Of a DNA stretch of 64,000 nucleotides, positions 25,047 to 33,860 are shown one piece after another. How positions within the stretch are numbered: the first letter of the stretch is position 1; every line of letters begins with the position of its first letter. Below the pieces are notes generated by a model. It did no database searches. It saw only the letters and a program-made list of their open reading frames with translations, and was not told where the DNA came from. This DNA is from Anaerobacillus isosaccharinicus. GTDB taxonomy: Bacteria > Bacillota > Bacilli > Bacillales > Anaerobacillaceae. The position numbers and the translations under genes are program-made. The stretch spans positions 4,702,164 to 4,766,163 of the forward strand of contig NZ_CP063356.1 of the NCBI RefSeq assembly GCF_001866075.3, given 5' to 3'.

Positions 25047-26929
25047 TAGACTCTCGGCATTTGCCGAGCCTTGTGGCTCAAGGTTTTCTTGAACCAATTT
25101 ATTTGTATCCCTCCTATTTCTAGGTGGGATTTTTACTTTAGTTTTCTTCTTCAATTGGAAATTAATTGTTGAAAAATATCATAAAAAAACTAAAAAAACA
25201 CTTGACTTTTTAGTGGAACCCCAATAATCGCCGAGGAGGAATTGACTTCCTAACAATACGGTGAAATGGGGGATTTAAATGAAACCTGCGCTAATACCAC
25301 ATATCTCATATCAAAACTTCGTTTTAGACCAATTAAATACTCATTACTCAGGCGGTATACTGACTCTCGTACAAAAAGATTGGACTATTATCTCGAAGTT
25401 ATGGATCACGGATCTTTCGTTTACCACTACGTGGCTTCATGATTCATATTCAGTTAAAGGTCCTGAGCCACGTGATCCTGCTTCCATGCTTCGCTCTTAT
25501 CTTTTGTGTTTATTGACAAGTCCGACCCTGAGTATTACAGAATGGGTGAACCAACTCCATCGTGTTCCTCTTTACACGATCCTTAGCGGCTTTGAACCTG
25601 GGGATGTTCCAGGTGTCGGTACTTTTTATGACTTCTTCAGACGGCTATCAGGTTTTGAGAAGGCTAATGTAAAACCTTTTATTAAGCTCAAACGAAAAAA
25701 GAAGAAGAAGAAAAAACCGAAAAAGGGTGAAAAAGCAACTCCTAGAAACCCTGGTATTATTAGAAAATTAGTGGATCGTCATTTACGCAATGGCTCAAAA
25801 CAAAAACAATTGCCGGGAGATCAATTATACGCGTTTTTTCAATCTCAATTTCTTGAAGTTTCAGCGAGATTGGGTTTGCTTGGGGATCCCCATTCCCTTG
25901 GTGTTGTTGGAGATGGGACACCCGTGGAAACAGCGAGATACCCAAGAAGCAAACCTATTTGTGATTGTAGTGCCCAAGGACTAACGAATTGTACTCATCC
26001 TCGTCGATATTCTCAACCTGACATCGACTCAGGTTGGGATAGTTCAAGGGAGAGGTACTTCAACGGATATCATCTCTACATGATATCCACTAGCGATAGC
26101 CAATACGACTTGCCGCTATATCCACGGCTGCATCCTGCTTCCCGGCATGATTCAGTCAGCCTAGTGGTTGGTTCAATTGAATTTTCGCAACGGTACACCT
26201 TGGGCACAATTGATAAAATCCTTCTCGATGCCGCACATGATGCAGAACCGATTTACGAATTACTGGACCATCATAATGTGGAACCATTTATTGATCTTAA
26301 TGTTCGAACAAAGAAAAACTTCAGTACGCAAAGTGATATTCAGATTTCTCCCCTAGGCGTTCCTATTTGTCCAATTGGAATGGAAATGAAACCCAATGGG
26401 TTTGACAAATCTCAAAACCGCCAAAAGTGGCGTTGTCCACTAGCTTGCGGAACAAAAAATACATGTTCCACTCCGTGTTCTAAAGCGAAGTATGGCCGGA
26501 CATTTCATACGTTTAAGCAAGATAATCTTCGTCTGTTCACTAAAACACCGAGGTCTTCTGAAAAGTGGAAACTGATTTATAAACGAAGAACTTCAGTTGA
26601 ACGTTCGAACAAAAGAGAAAAAGTCGACTATCACTTAGAATCTGGGCGTCATCGCTCTACAAAAATGTGGTATGTCCGCTTATATTCAATCATGATGTGT
26701 CAACACATAGATGCTTGGTACAGTAGTCAGAAAGAGACTTTGAACATCCAAGAAATCATCTTTTCTAAGAGCGCCTAGTCATTTTTAAAAAATAGCAGCC
26801 GTAGGCTTATTTGGTATACACTTTTTTGAAAACACTATGAAAACACATCACTTTGCTGTCCTGTTAATGAAATTCCCAGTAAATTTTTTACAAATCTTCG
26901 ATAAACTCATCATTTATTCCGAGAGTCTA
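25047..26929 (+). mobile_element. IS4-type insertion sequence, copy 1 (1,883 bp)
   Basis: The ends are the 11-bp inverted repeat TAGACTCTCGG (25047-25057) and its complement (26919-26929). Just inside the left end lie two nested hairpins (CTCGGCATTTGCCGAG and GAGCC...GGCTC). The transposase occupies 25279-26778. A second copy of identical length lies inverted at 41419-43301. No target-site duplication is visible at this copy: left flank AATGAA, right flank TATGAG. Confidence 0.9.
25279..26778 (+). CDS. IS4-type DDE transposase (copy 1)
   Basis: A 499-residue transposase. Catalytic motifs: VVGDGTPVET (D), KILLDAAHDAEP (D) and IYKRRTSVERSNKREK (E). The last fits the Y(2)R(3)E(6)K signature of the IS4 group exactly. 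A CPLACGTKNTCSTPC cluster suggests an inserted zinc-binding loop, and a poly-lysine stretch (KLKRKKKKKKKPKK) lies near residue 140. The frame is intact. It differs from copy 2 by one residue in the lysine tract (K instead of Q) and at least one silent base. Confidence 0.9.
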   Translation: MKPALIPHISYQNFVLDQLNTHYSGGILTLVQKDWTIISKLWITDLSFTTTWLHDSYSVKGPEPRDPASMLRSYLLCLLTSPTLSITEWVNQLHRVPLYTILSGFEPGDVPGVGTFYDFFRRLSGFEKANVKPFIKLKRKKKKKKKPKKGEKATPRNPGIIRKLVDRHLRNGSKQKQLPGDQLYAFFQSQFLEVSARLGLLGDPHSLGVVGDGTPVETARYPRSKPICDCSAQGLTNCTHPRRYSQPDIDSGWDSSRERYFNGYHLYMISTSDSQYDLPLYPRLHPASRHDSVSLVVGSIEFSQRYTLGTIDKILLDAAHDAEPIYELLDHHNVEPFIDLNVRTKKNFSTQSDIQISPLGVPICPIGMEMKPNGFDKSQNRQKWRCPLACGTKNTCSTPCSKAKYGRTFHTFKQDNLRLFTKTPRSSEKWKLIYKRRTSVERSNKREKVDYHLESGRHRSTKMWYVRLYSIMMCQHIDAWYSSQKETLNIQEIIFSKSA

Positions 26930-26949
26930 TATGAGTATGTTTCTCTTTT

Positions 26950-27056
26950 CCCGAGGTTGTCTAAACTTAAACATATTTTAGTTCATATACTTCGCTAAGA
27001 TTTTGTATCGTTCAGATTTTCTGTTAAACACTTTAGTAATGTCCCAGCCTCTCTTT
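26950..27056. repeat. Degenerate partial copy of the AGAGGCTGGGACA repeat
   Basis: The right end (TTAAACACTTTAGTAATGTCCCAGCCTCTCTTTA, split here into AAACACTTTAGTAATG and TCCCAGCCTC) matches the right end of the repeat at 21538-21873, and ATACTTCGCT plus GATTTTGTATCGTTC resemble its interior. No convincing left end is found. It lies immediately beside the right end of IS copy 1, suggesting truncation during a rearrangement. Confidence 0.6.
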
Positions 27057-27059
27057 AAA

Positions 27060-29888
27060 CTAAATCTTACTTCTAAACGGCCACCAGTTTTTGTTTCCGA
27101 ATAGTTGAACCATCACTGGGATAAATAACGGTAGCATCACAAAGGCGTAAAGCAATAATCCAGTTAACACAAGGGTCGCTATTTGCAATAACGACATCAC
27201 TCCTGACGGCATCATTGCCCCAAACGTTCCCGCGAGGATAATTGCTGCTGACAAAATCACCGTTCCGATTTGTCCCATTGCCTTAACCATTGCTTCTTTT
27301 AAAGGAAGATCTCTCACCAGTTCACCAAAACGTCCCATCAAAAAGATTGAGTAATCTACACCAAGAGCCATGAGCATGACAAACCCAAAGAATGGTACTG
27401 CCCAGCTAATTCCAGCATGACCAAGAATATCAATAAAGATAATCTCCGTAAAAGTCATTGAAGCAATATAAGTGATAATGAGTGAAGCCATAATATATAA
27501 AGGCATCACAAGAGAACGTAATAAAAACACAAGAACAATAAAAATACCAGAGAGCATTATTAATGCTGTTCGATTAAAGTCTTCGTCTGAGATTGTTTTT
27601 AAATCACGGTTCACACTTGCTAATCCCCCGATTGAAAAACGGCTATCCTCAAATGGAGTGCCTTTTAGAGCAATGTGCATTCTGTCTTCGATATCATTGA
27701 CAATAACAATTGCATCATTACTATAAGGGTAGACGTCTAAAATCACATCAAACTTAGCAATCTTACGGTCCGGTGTTGTAAACGTTTCCCATAGGGTATC
27801 TAGTTCACCATCTTGAAGGACGGCTTTCGGGATGAAAAATCCTGAAAGCGGATTTACTCTTTGTGACGCAATTTCTTGGAATAATTCACGAACTTCTCCT
27901 AAACCTTCTTCAATTTCTTCAATCCCATCAGCGATTTCGACCATACCTTCAGCAAGCTCTCCAAAGGCATCCTCAATCTCACCAAACGCACCACCAATTT
28001 CACCTTGGCCTTTGCGAACTTCTCCAATTCCTGATGCAACATCACCTGTAGCAGAGGCAATTTGCTCTTGACCCGAACTTAGGTCAGTTAAGCCACCTTG
28101 AATTTCTGATATTCCGCCACTTACTTGACCTAATCCATCTGCCAAACTATTAATAGCTCCCGCCATTTCAGGAGGTAACATACCTCCAGCAGTTAGGTGT
28201 CTCATTTGTTCAGAAATTGCTACGACACTTTCATTTAACTGAGCTAACCCAGCTGCAGATTGACGAGTTCCTTCACTTACTTTCCCCATTTCCTCTTGGA
28301 GCTGCTCAGCCCCGTCTTGGAGCTCCTCCGTTCCATCAACAAGCTGAACGACATCATCTTGAGCTCCTCTCATGTCGACTTCACTGTCGGTAAGCCCTGA
28401 GGCAATTTCAAGAAGCGTCTCCCGCACCTCTGTGAGTCCATCTACAATTTCTTCTAAGCCATCATCTACTTCACCAACAATATAGGGAATTGTGAATTCC
28501 TCTACCTTTTCACCTTTAGGGCGAGTAGCACTTCGAACTTCTTTGACACCATCTATTTTTGCAAGTTCTAAAGTAACTAACTCAATGTACGGCATCCACT
28601 GTTGCTGACTCCACTGTTCATCGTTTTCTAAAACGACGTTTACTGGAAACGCTTGCCCTTCACTGAAGTTTTCAGATATGAGTTCAAAGGCGTAAACAGA
28701 ATCATATTCGTTTCCAATTTCATTTAGAGTATCCATAGAAGTTGCCCCACGGTACATTAATAATGCTGGAACTAATAATAACGCCAAGACGATTAACGTC
28801 CACCCAGGTTTATAAACAGAAAACCGTCCAAGCTTATCCCAAAGCCAACTCTTGTTACTCGTTAACTTTCCACGATTTGGCCAAAATAGTTTTTCACCTA
28901 ACAAAAGCATCGCTGTCGGTACCCAAACCCAAAGGCCAACAATAAGAACGACGATCCCAACGGCAACACTGACTGCTGAACGATAAAGATCAAAGTCAGC
29001 AAATCCGATGGCAAAGAAACCAATAAAACCTGTTAACGCACTATAAAATACAGTCGCACCCTCAGCTTTATACGTATCAACCATCGCCTGAACACGATTC
29101 TTCCCTAAAATAAGCTCTTCTTTAAATCTAGTTAAGAGTAAAATACAATAATCGGTTCCAATCCCAAACAATACTGCAACGATAAAAATTTGCGTAAAAT
29201 TTGACACTGGAAAATTTAAATGTTCGATCATGTAGCCAACAATAGATACACTGACGATATAGGATGCACCAACCGTAATTAAAGGAACTAGCGGTGCTGC
29301 TAACGAACGGAATACAAAAAATAAGATGGCTAAAACAAAAACAACTGTTATAATTTCTGTTTTTGCTAAACCTTCCTCAGAGCTGATAATAACATCCTCA
29401 GCAATGATCGCTGAACCGGTTAAGTAAGAGGATAACCCCTCAACTTGGATGGCTTTCTCAATTTCAGGGCGCACATAGGTTACTTCTGTTACTCCCATCT
29501 TAACCATTAATACTACAAGCATTGTCGACCCATCTTCACTAATGAGCATCTCCCTTTGTTCTTCACTATCAAAAGGAGTAATTACTTGCTCTACCTTTGC
29601 ACTGCCTAAATGGGTCCCAATTTGAGCAATTTTACTTTCGATTTTTTTTAACTGACTTTCATTTAAACCCGCTTCATCATGGTAGACAACGAGAACAGCT
29701 TCGCCAGTAGCCCCCCCGTGCTCTTCTAGCATCTCTGCTTTTATTTTAGAAGGAAATCCCTCTGGCACCGAAATTTGTCCCTTTTCACGGACAAGGTGCT
29801 CCATATTTGGTGCATTAAAATGCAGCCAAGCCCCAAGCGCAATCCATAGAAGAGGTAAAATAAAAATCCATCGATAGTTCCGCATCAT
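27060..29888 (-). CDS. MMPL/RND-family exporter
   Basis: A 942-residue membrane protein with two repeats, each an N-terminal helix, a large extracellular domain and a five-to-six-helix bundle. Motif blocks include GIGTDYCILLLTRFKEEL and ALGVDYSIFLMGRFGELV, the conserved MMPL helix-4 proton-relay region. The second extracellular loop is enlarged (about 450-680) by glycine-rich heptad-like repeats (EEIVDGLTEVRETLLEIASGL; SGGISEIQGGLTDLSSG), as in Bacillus YdfJ-type exporters. Likely export of lipids or amphipathic drugs. It overlaps the MarR gene by 4 bp, so the two are translationally coupled. Confidence 0.9.
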   Translation of the reverse strand: MMRNYRWIFILPLLWIALGAWLHFNAPNMEHLVREKGQISVPEGFPSKIKAEMLEEHGGATGEAVLVVYHDEAGLNESQLKKIESKIAQIGTHLGSAKVEQVITPFDSEEQREMLISEDGSTMLVVLMVKMGVTEVTYVRPEIEKAIQVEGLSSYLTGSAIIAEDVIISSEEGLAKTEIITVVFVLAILFFVFRSLAAPLVPLITVGASYIVSVSIVGYMIEHLNFPVSNFTQIFIVAVLFGIGTDYCILLLTRFKEELILGKNRVQAMVDTYKAEGATVFYSALTGFIGFFAIGFADFDLYRSAVSVAVGIVVLIVGLWVWVPTAMLLLGEKLFWPNRGKLTSNKSWLWDKLGRFSVYKPGWTLIVLALLLVPALLMYRGATSMDTLNEIGNEYDSVYAFELISENFSEGQAFPVNVVLENDEQWSQQQWMPYIELVTLELAKIDGVKEVRSATRPKGEKVEEFTIPYIVGEVDDGLEEIVDGLTEVRETLLEIASGLTDSEVDMRGAQDDVVQLVDGTEELQDGAEQLQEEMGKVSEGTRQSAAGLAQLNESVVAISEQMRHLTAGGMLPPEMAGAINSLADGLGQVSGGISEIQGGLTDLSSGQEQIASATGDVASGIGEVRKGQGEIGGAFGEIEDAFGELAEGMVEIADGIEEIEEGLGEVRELFQEIASQRVNPLSGFFIPKAVLQDGELDTLWETFTTPDRKIAKFDVILDVYPYSNDAIVIVNDIEDRMHIALKGTPFEDSRFSIGGLASVNRDLKTISDEDFNRTALIMLSGIFIVLVFLLRSLVMPLYIMASLIITYIASMTFTEIIFIDILGHAGISWAVPFFGFVMLMALGVDYSIFLMGRFGELVRDLPLKEAMVKAMGQIGTVILSAAIILAGTFGAMMPSGVMSLLQIATLVLTGLLLYAFVMLPLFIPVMVQLFGNKNWWPFRSKI

Positions 29889-30337
29889 TTGTCACTCTCC
29901 TCTTTCTCTCTAATCATATTATTTATTTTTTCATAGACATTCAAAAATACAGCTACTTCATTTGGTTCCAATTGCTCAAAAAAACAAGAAATGAAGACGA
30001 CAATTGCTTCTTCCGAATGCAAATAAACTTTACTCCCTTCTTCTGTTAACGATAGATACGCAGAGCGGCGGTCATGTGGGTGATCTTTGCGAATGATTAA
30101 CCCTTTTTCTTCAAGGCGCACTGCTTTTTGAGTAATCGCACTTTTATGTACGCCACATTTTTCAGCTACTTCTTTCAACGTCTGCTCTCCTTCCAAATGA
30201 AGAACACGAAGCATCCCGAACTGTTCTATAGACATTGGAATGACTTTTTCAGAAATTAATGTCTCTAATTTTTTTGTAGCGAATAAGTATACATTGGCAT
30301 ATTGCTCAATAAGTTCTTTCATTTTTCTTTGATCCAT
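29885..30337 (-). CDS. MarR-family transcriptional regulator
   Basis: A 150-residue winged-helix regulator: VLHLEGEQTLKEVAEKCGVHKSAITQKAVRLEEKGLIIRKDHPHDRRSAYLSLTEEG contains the recognition helix and the wing with the DxRS/A signature. It is the first gene of a two-gene unit with the MMPL exporter and diverges from rarD. ATG at 30337 follows AAGGAG. A 17-bp palindrome at 30375-30391, 37 bp upstream, is the probable autoregulatory operator. It is expected to repress the exporter until a ligand binds. Confidence 0.92.
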   Translation of the reverse strand: MDQRKMKELIEQYANVYLFATKKLETLISEKVIPMSIEQFGMLRVLHLEGEQTLKEVAEKCGVHKSAITQKAVRLEEKGLIIRKDHPHDRRSAYLSLTEEGSKVYLHSEEAIVVFISCFFEQLEPNEVAVFLNVYEKINNMIREKEESDK

Positions 30338-30354
30338 CTTTTTGCTCCTTATTC

Positions 30355-30395
30355 AAGTAGTTTACCCCCTAGACAGTTTATAACTTAAACTACTT
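30355..30395. promoter_or_regulatory. Palindromic MarR operator region
   Basis: AGTTTA-taact-TAAACT (30375-30391) is a perfect dyad of MarR-site size. A third AGTTTA at 30359-30364 belongs to a wider perfect inverted repeat AAGTAGTTTA (30355-30364) / TAAACTACTT (30386-30395), about three helical turns apart. It lies between divergent marR-type and rarD genes, so either or both may be controlled. Confidence 0.7.
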
Positions 30396-30505
30396 TTCGT
30401 AAAGTAAATGAATGATTTTTTCGAACACCGAAATTTCTCATTTACTATTTCCCTTTATCTCGTTAAAATGTCTAAGAGGAAACTTGAAAAAAGCGAGGGC
30501 TTACG

Positions 30506-31444
30506 ATGGGAAAAAAATTAGATCAGCACGGAATTGGATTGTTAACGGCCTTAGGCGCTTACATTTTGTGGGGAGTTTTACCACTTTATTGGAAATTAGT
30601 AGGTCATGTACCTTCTAGTGAAGTCCTTGCTCACCGGATTATTTGGTCACTAGTCTTTATGTTTGGAATTTTATTAGTAATAGGTAAAATCACTACTTTT
30701 ACTAAAGAACTAAAAACAATATTTGCAAACAAAAAAAAACTAGTGCAAATTACATTAGCTGCGTGCTTTATTAGTTTTAATTGGTTTACGTATATTTGGG
30801 CTGTCAATAACGATCATTTAGTTGAAGCGAGCCTTGGCTATTATATTAATCCTCTTGTTAGCGTCGTTTTTGGAATGCTGTTCTTCAAAGAAACCCTGAC
30901 AAGATGGCAGACAATCTCCTTTGTATTAGCTGCAATTGGAGTAATTACCTTAGCCATTTATACTGGGGGGGTTCCAATCATTTCATTATCCTTAGCCGTT
31001 AGCTTCGCTTTTTATGGTGTGTTAAAGAAAAAGGTTGAAGTTGGCGCACTAACGGGGTTAGCTGTAGAAACTATGATGGTAACTCCTATTGCAATTATTT
31101 ACTTAACCGTTATTCATTCAAATGTTAGTGATGCGCTATATACAAATTCTTTGTCAACGATCTTACTATTAATCGGGGCAGGAGCTGCTACCGCTACACC
31201 ACTGCTTTTGTTTGCCATGAGTGCGAGACGAATTCCGCTAGCTACAATTGGCTTTATGCAATATCTAGCACCAACCATTACACTGTTCATTGGGGTTTTC
31301 ATGTTCGGCGAAGTATTTAGTGGAATTCACTTGCTAGCGTTCTCATTTATTTGGGTTGCGTTAGCAGTTTATACACTTTCGAAGGCAAAACTATATAAAC
31401 GAATGAAACCTGTTGTTCAAGTAGAAAAGCAACCCGCCAGTTAA
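30506..31444 (+). CDS. rarD: RarD-type EamA transporter
   Basis: A 312-residue, ten-helix DMT/EamA permease of the RarD group (chloramphenicol-sensitive protein). The N-terminal block GLLTALGAYILWGVLPLYWK, EVLAHRIIWSLVFM, NWFTYIWAVNNDHLVEASLGYYINPL and FMQYLAPTITLFIGVFMFGE are hallmark segments. Physiological substrate is unknown. ATG at 30506 with GCGAGGG upstream. It diverges from the MarR gene and ends with its own terminator. Confidence 0.92.
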   Translation: MGKKLDQHGIGLLTALGAYILWGVLPLYWKLVGHVPSSEVLAHRIIWSLVFMFGILLVIGKITTFTKELKTIFANKKKLVQITLAACFISFNWFTYIWAVNNDHLVEASLGYYINPLVSVVFGMLFFKETLTRWQTISFVLAAIGVITLAIYTGGVPIISLSLAVSFAFYGVLKKKVEVGALTGLAVETMMVTPIAIIYLTVIHSNVSDALYTNSLSTILLLIGAGAATATPLLLFAMSARRIPLATIGFMQYLAPTITLFIGVFMFGEVFSGIHLLAFSFIWVALAVYTLSKAKLYKRMKPVVQVEKQPAS

Positions 31445-31475
31445 TTTAATTTTGAAGGAGAAATAATTAGACTTA

Positions 31476-31506
31476 GGTGAGTGCCCAATTGGTACTCACC
31501 TTTTTT
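31476..31506 (+). terminator. Terminator of rarD
   Basis: GGTGAGTGCC-caatt-GGTACTCACC (one mismatch) followed by six Ts. Confidence 0.88.
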
Positions 31507-31586
31507 AGTTGCTTTAGTTGATAATCCTCAGCAAAGAAGAACCATTGAATTTCTTTTTTCATAGTTTAAGCTATGGGGGGATTCTG

Positions 31587-32801
31587 ATGATCAATCAAAT
31601 GGCAAATATGTTTAAAAAAGCGTCGCAACTACCAAAGTACGGATTAGATTTTCTTGTTGATTCCTATGAGTCTAATAATTATGAAAAAACGAGTTCTGTT
31701 CGTTGGGAGAAACTATCTTTTAATGATAAACAGTTAGAGGTGTTTGAACATGAACTACGAATTTATAAACCTTCACCAACCGTTTTAACGCAGAGTGACC
31801 GAAACCTTGTTGAACATATAAAGAAAACTACGACTAAGCTAAATCGAAACAATGTGACGCGAACGAGAGCATATTTCGAGTTTTACAAAAAACATCCTGA
31901 AGTTCATTGGGCCTTTCTAGCTCACCTTGTTTCTCGTAATGGCGGCTGGAATATGACCGATTTAAAAGGAAATATTTTACCGAAAATACTACCAACTACT
32001 TCTAGTAACGAGTTTTTCTCATTTTTAGAACGTGCAAATGCACTAATTTTTCATGATGCCTACCCTCAGCTCTTACTATATGAGGCTAGTAAACAACGTA
32101 GTAAAAATTTATTTCATCTCTTACCAAAATTTCACGTCTCTAAGTTTATGCGTCCGTTTTGGGATCACTTTTTTAAAGAAAAAGATAGCAAGCTTCTAAC
32201 CGTTGCTTTAATTATTAACGAACAGAATTACATTGAAAAAAGAGTCGTTCAACACCCATCATATAAAGAAAAAGTCCTCGATAACATACTATTTAAACTT
32301 CAAGAGTGGTTACAGTTTACGTATGTTTTGTTTCCATATACTATCAAAGGAAACAAAAACCGCCTAGCTGGCATTACCGTTACTAGTTTTGAAGACGTTC
32401 ACCAACGCATACAAATTGGGAAAAAACTATATTGTGTGTTGTTTGGTATTGAGGATCTATATGCTGATAGTTTTACTTTTGCAAAAGCGGTGCCCCATAC
32501 TGGTTCAAGAAGCGATTACTGGCCAATGATGTTTACTAAAAATAATAGAGAAAAGTTAGATTCCTTTAGCTTCTCCTGTAAGCCGACAAAGCCAGCTGTT
32601 TTCAGTCCAACTCTAACTAATGCTTGGTCTGATGTAAGTCATTCATTTACAGATCATCATGACTGGTTCCATTATGAGGGCGATTTCCATCATTACTTTG
32701 AAGAGATCGCAACACCAACTTCATTCGACTTATCAAGGCGATACTGCCAAGATTTAAATAAAATGATTGCAGCAAGCTCTGCTATTGAAATTGTAAAGTG
32801 A
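31587..32801 (+). CDS. yppC: DUF2515 family protein (YppC-like)
   Basis: A 404-residue protein matching the DUF2515 family of Bacilli (B. subtilis YppC). Recognisable parts: NRNNVTRTRAYFEFYKKHPEVHWAFLAHLVSRNGGWNMTDLKG, ANALIFHDAYPQLLLYE and a HTGSRSDYWP segment near the C-terminus. It is soluble, rich in Trp and His, and of unknown function. The ATG at 31587 is used because it follows a G6 ribosome binding site; the longer frame from 31518 overlaps untranslated leader. Confidence 0.88.
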   Translation: MINQMANMFKKASQLPKYGLDFLVDSYESNNYEKTSSVRWEKLSFNDKQLEVFEHELRIYKPSPTVLTQSDRNLVEHIKKTTTKLNRNNVTRTRAYFEFYKKHPEVHWAFLAHLVSRNGGWNMTDLKGNILPKILPTTSSNEFFSFLERANALIFHDAYPQLLLYEASKQRSKNLFHLLPKFHVSKFMRPFWDHFFKEKDSKLLTVALIINEQNYIEKRVVQHPSYKEKVLDNILFKLQEWLQFTYVLFPYTIKGNKNRLAGITVTSFEDVHQRIQIGKKLYCVLFGIEDLYADSFTFAKAVPHTGSRSDYWPMMFTKNNREKLDSFSFSCKPTKPAVFSPTLTNAWSDVSHSFTDHHDWFHYEGDFHHYFEEIATPTSFDLSRRYCQDLNKMIAASSAIEIVK

Positions 32802-32866
32802 TCGTCACTTTTCTTTCTTTCACTACTCTATTTTGCTATTGTAGATGATGGAGGTGGCGTTGAAAA

Positions 32867-33661
32867 ATGAATATACTAATGATCGGTGCTGGGAGAATGG
32901 CAGAAGCATTTATCTCAGGACTAAGAGAACAAAAAAACGAAAACATGATAATTACAGTTACAAATCATACAGATCAAGACAGGCGTAGAGCACTTGTGGA
33001 GAAATACGGAATTCAAGAAGCAAACGATTGGCGCCTAGTCGTAGGAGAAGCTGATGTAATTATTTCAGCCGCTCCGCCAAGTAGCCACGAAAGGTTATTT
33101 CAAGACCTTTCACCACTTTTAAATGGACAACTTGTCATTACAGTGGCAGCTGGTATAGATACTACATTTATGCAAGCACATCTACCTGAAGGAACACCCG
33201 TGTGCTGGATCATGCCAAACACAGCAGCACAATTGCAAGCATCAATGTCAACGTTTGTTTGTGGTCATTTCGTAAGTAGTGAGCACCGTCTAGTTATTGA
33301 AATGATTCTAGCTGCCATTGGCGATTATGAAGAACTAACAGAAGAACAAGTTCATGATTTAACTGCTGTCACAGGTAGCGCGCCTGCTTTTCTATACTTA
33401 TTTTGCGAATCGTTAGAAAAAGCCGCTGTTCGCTATGGAGTTAGTCCTGAACAAGCGAGAAAGTTAGTCACAAAAATGGTGGCAGGTTCAGCAGCGATGC
33501 TAAAATCCGGACACGCACCTAGTGAATTACGCGAACAAGTTACAACTCCAGGAGGCTCGACGGCTGCAGGATTGATGGTGCTAGAAGAAGCGAACTTCTC
33601 TGAACTAATTGGGGCTGCAGTAAAAGCGACGAATGAGCATGCGCGGGGGCGGAAGAATTAG
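32867..33661 (+). CDS. Pyrroline-5-carboxylate reductase family protein
   Basis: A 264-residue NAD(P)-dependent enzyme of the ProC family, which reduces 1-pyrroline-5-carboxylate to proline. Seen: the N-terminal Rossmann motif MNILMIGAGRMAEAFISG, the VAAGI strand, WIMPNTAAQL, and the C-terminal signature LTAVTGSAPAFLYLFCESLEKAA...VTTPGGSTAAGLMVLEE. Bacilli have several paralogues (ProG, ProH, ProI, ComER); which one this is cannot be decided. GGAGG lies 12 nt before the ATG at 32867. It follows yppC by 65 bp and may be cotranscribed. Confidence 0.88.
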   Translation: MNILMIGAGRMAEAFISGLREQKNENMIITVTNHTDQDRRRALVEKYGIQEANDWRLVVGEADVIISAAPPSSHERLFQDLSPLLNGQLVITVAAGIDTTFMQAHLPEGTPVCWIMPNTAAQLQASMSTFVCGHFVSSEHRLVIEMILAAIGDYEELTEEQVHDLTAVTGSAPAFLYLFCESLEKAAVRYGVSPEQARKLVTKMVAGSAAMLKSGHAPSELREQVTTPGGSTAAGLMVLEEANFSELIGAAVKATNEHARGRKN

Positions 33662-33727
33662 ATTATTTAGTGATGTGTTGTATGTAAAACCTAAATGATG
33701 TCCTGAGCAAAAATATGATTGCATTAG

Positions 33728-33762
33728 GAGTTTATGCTGAAAATTTGGTTCAGCATAAACTC
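33728..33762. other. Strong stem-loop downstream of the proC-family gene
   Basis: GAGTTTATGCTGAA (33728-33741) pairs perfectly with TTCAGCATAAACTC (33749-33762) around a 7-nt loop. No T-tract follows, so it is not a canonical terminator; it may stabilise the mRNA 3' end or be a protein site. Confidence 0.65.
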
Positions 33763-33860
33763 TGAATGCGGGATGTTACCTTAGCAGCATTCTACTCGCC
33801 ACAAGGGAAGAGTGGGTGCCTTTGTTATCTTCTCAACATCACTCCATACAAATAGAATAG

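Noticed and set aside
24744..25154. A 136-residue protein starting inside IS copy 1
   Set aside because: The extra N-terminus is encoded by IS sequence that also occurs in copy 2; a strong ribosome binding site precedes the internal ATG at 25019.
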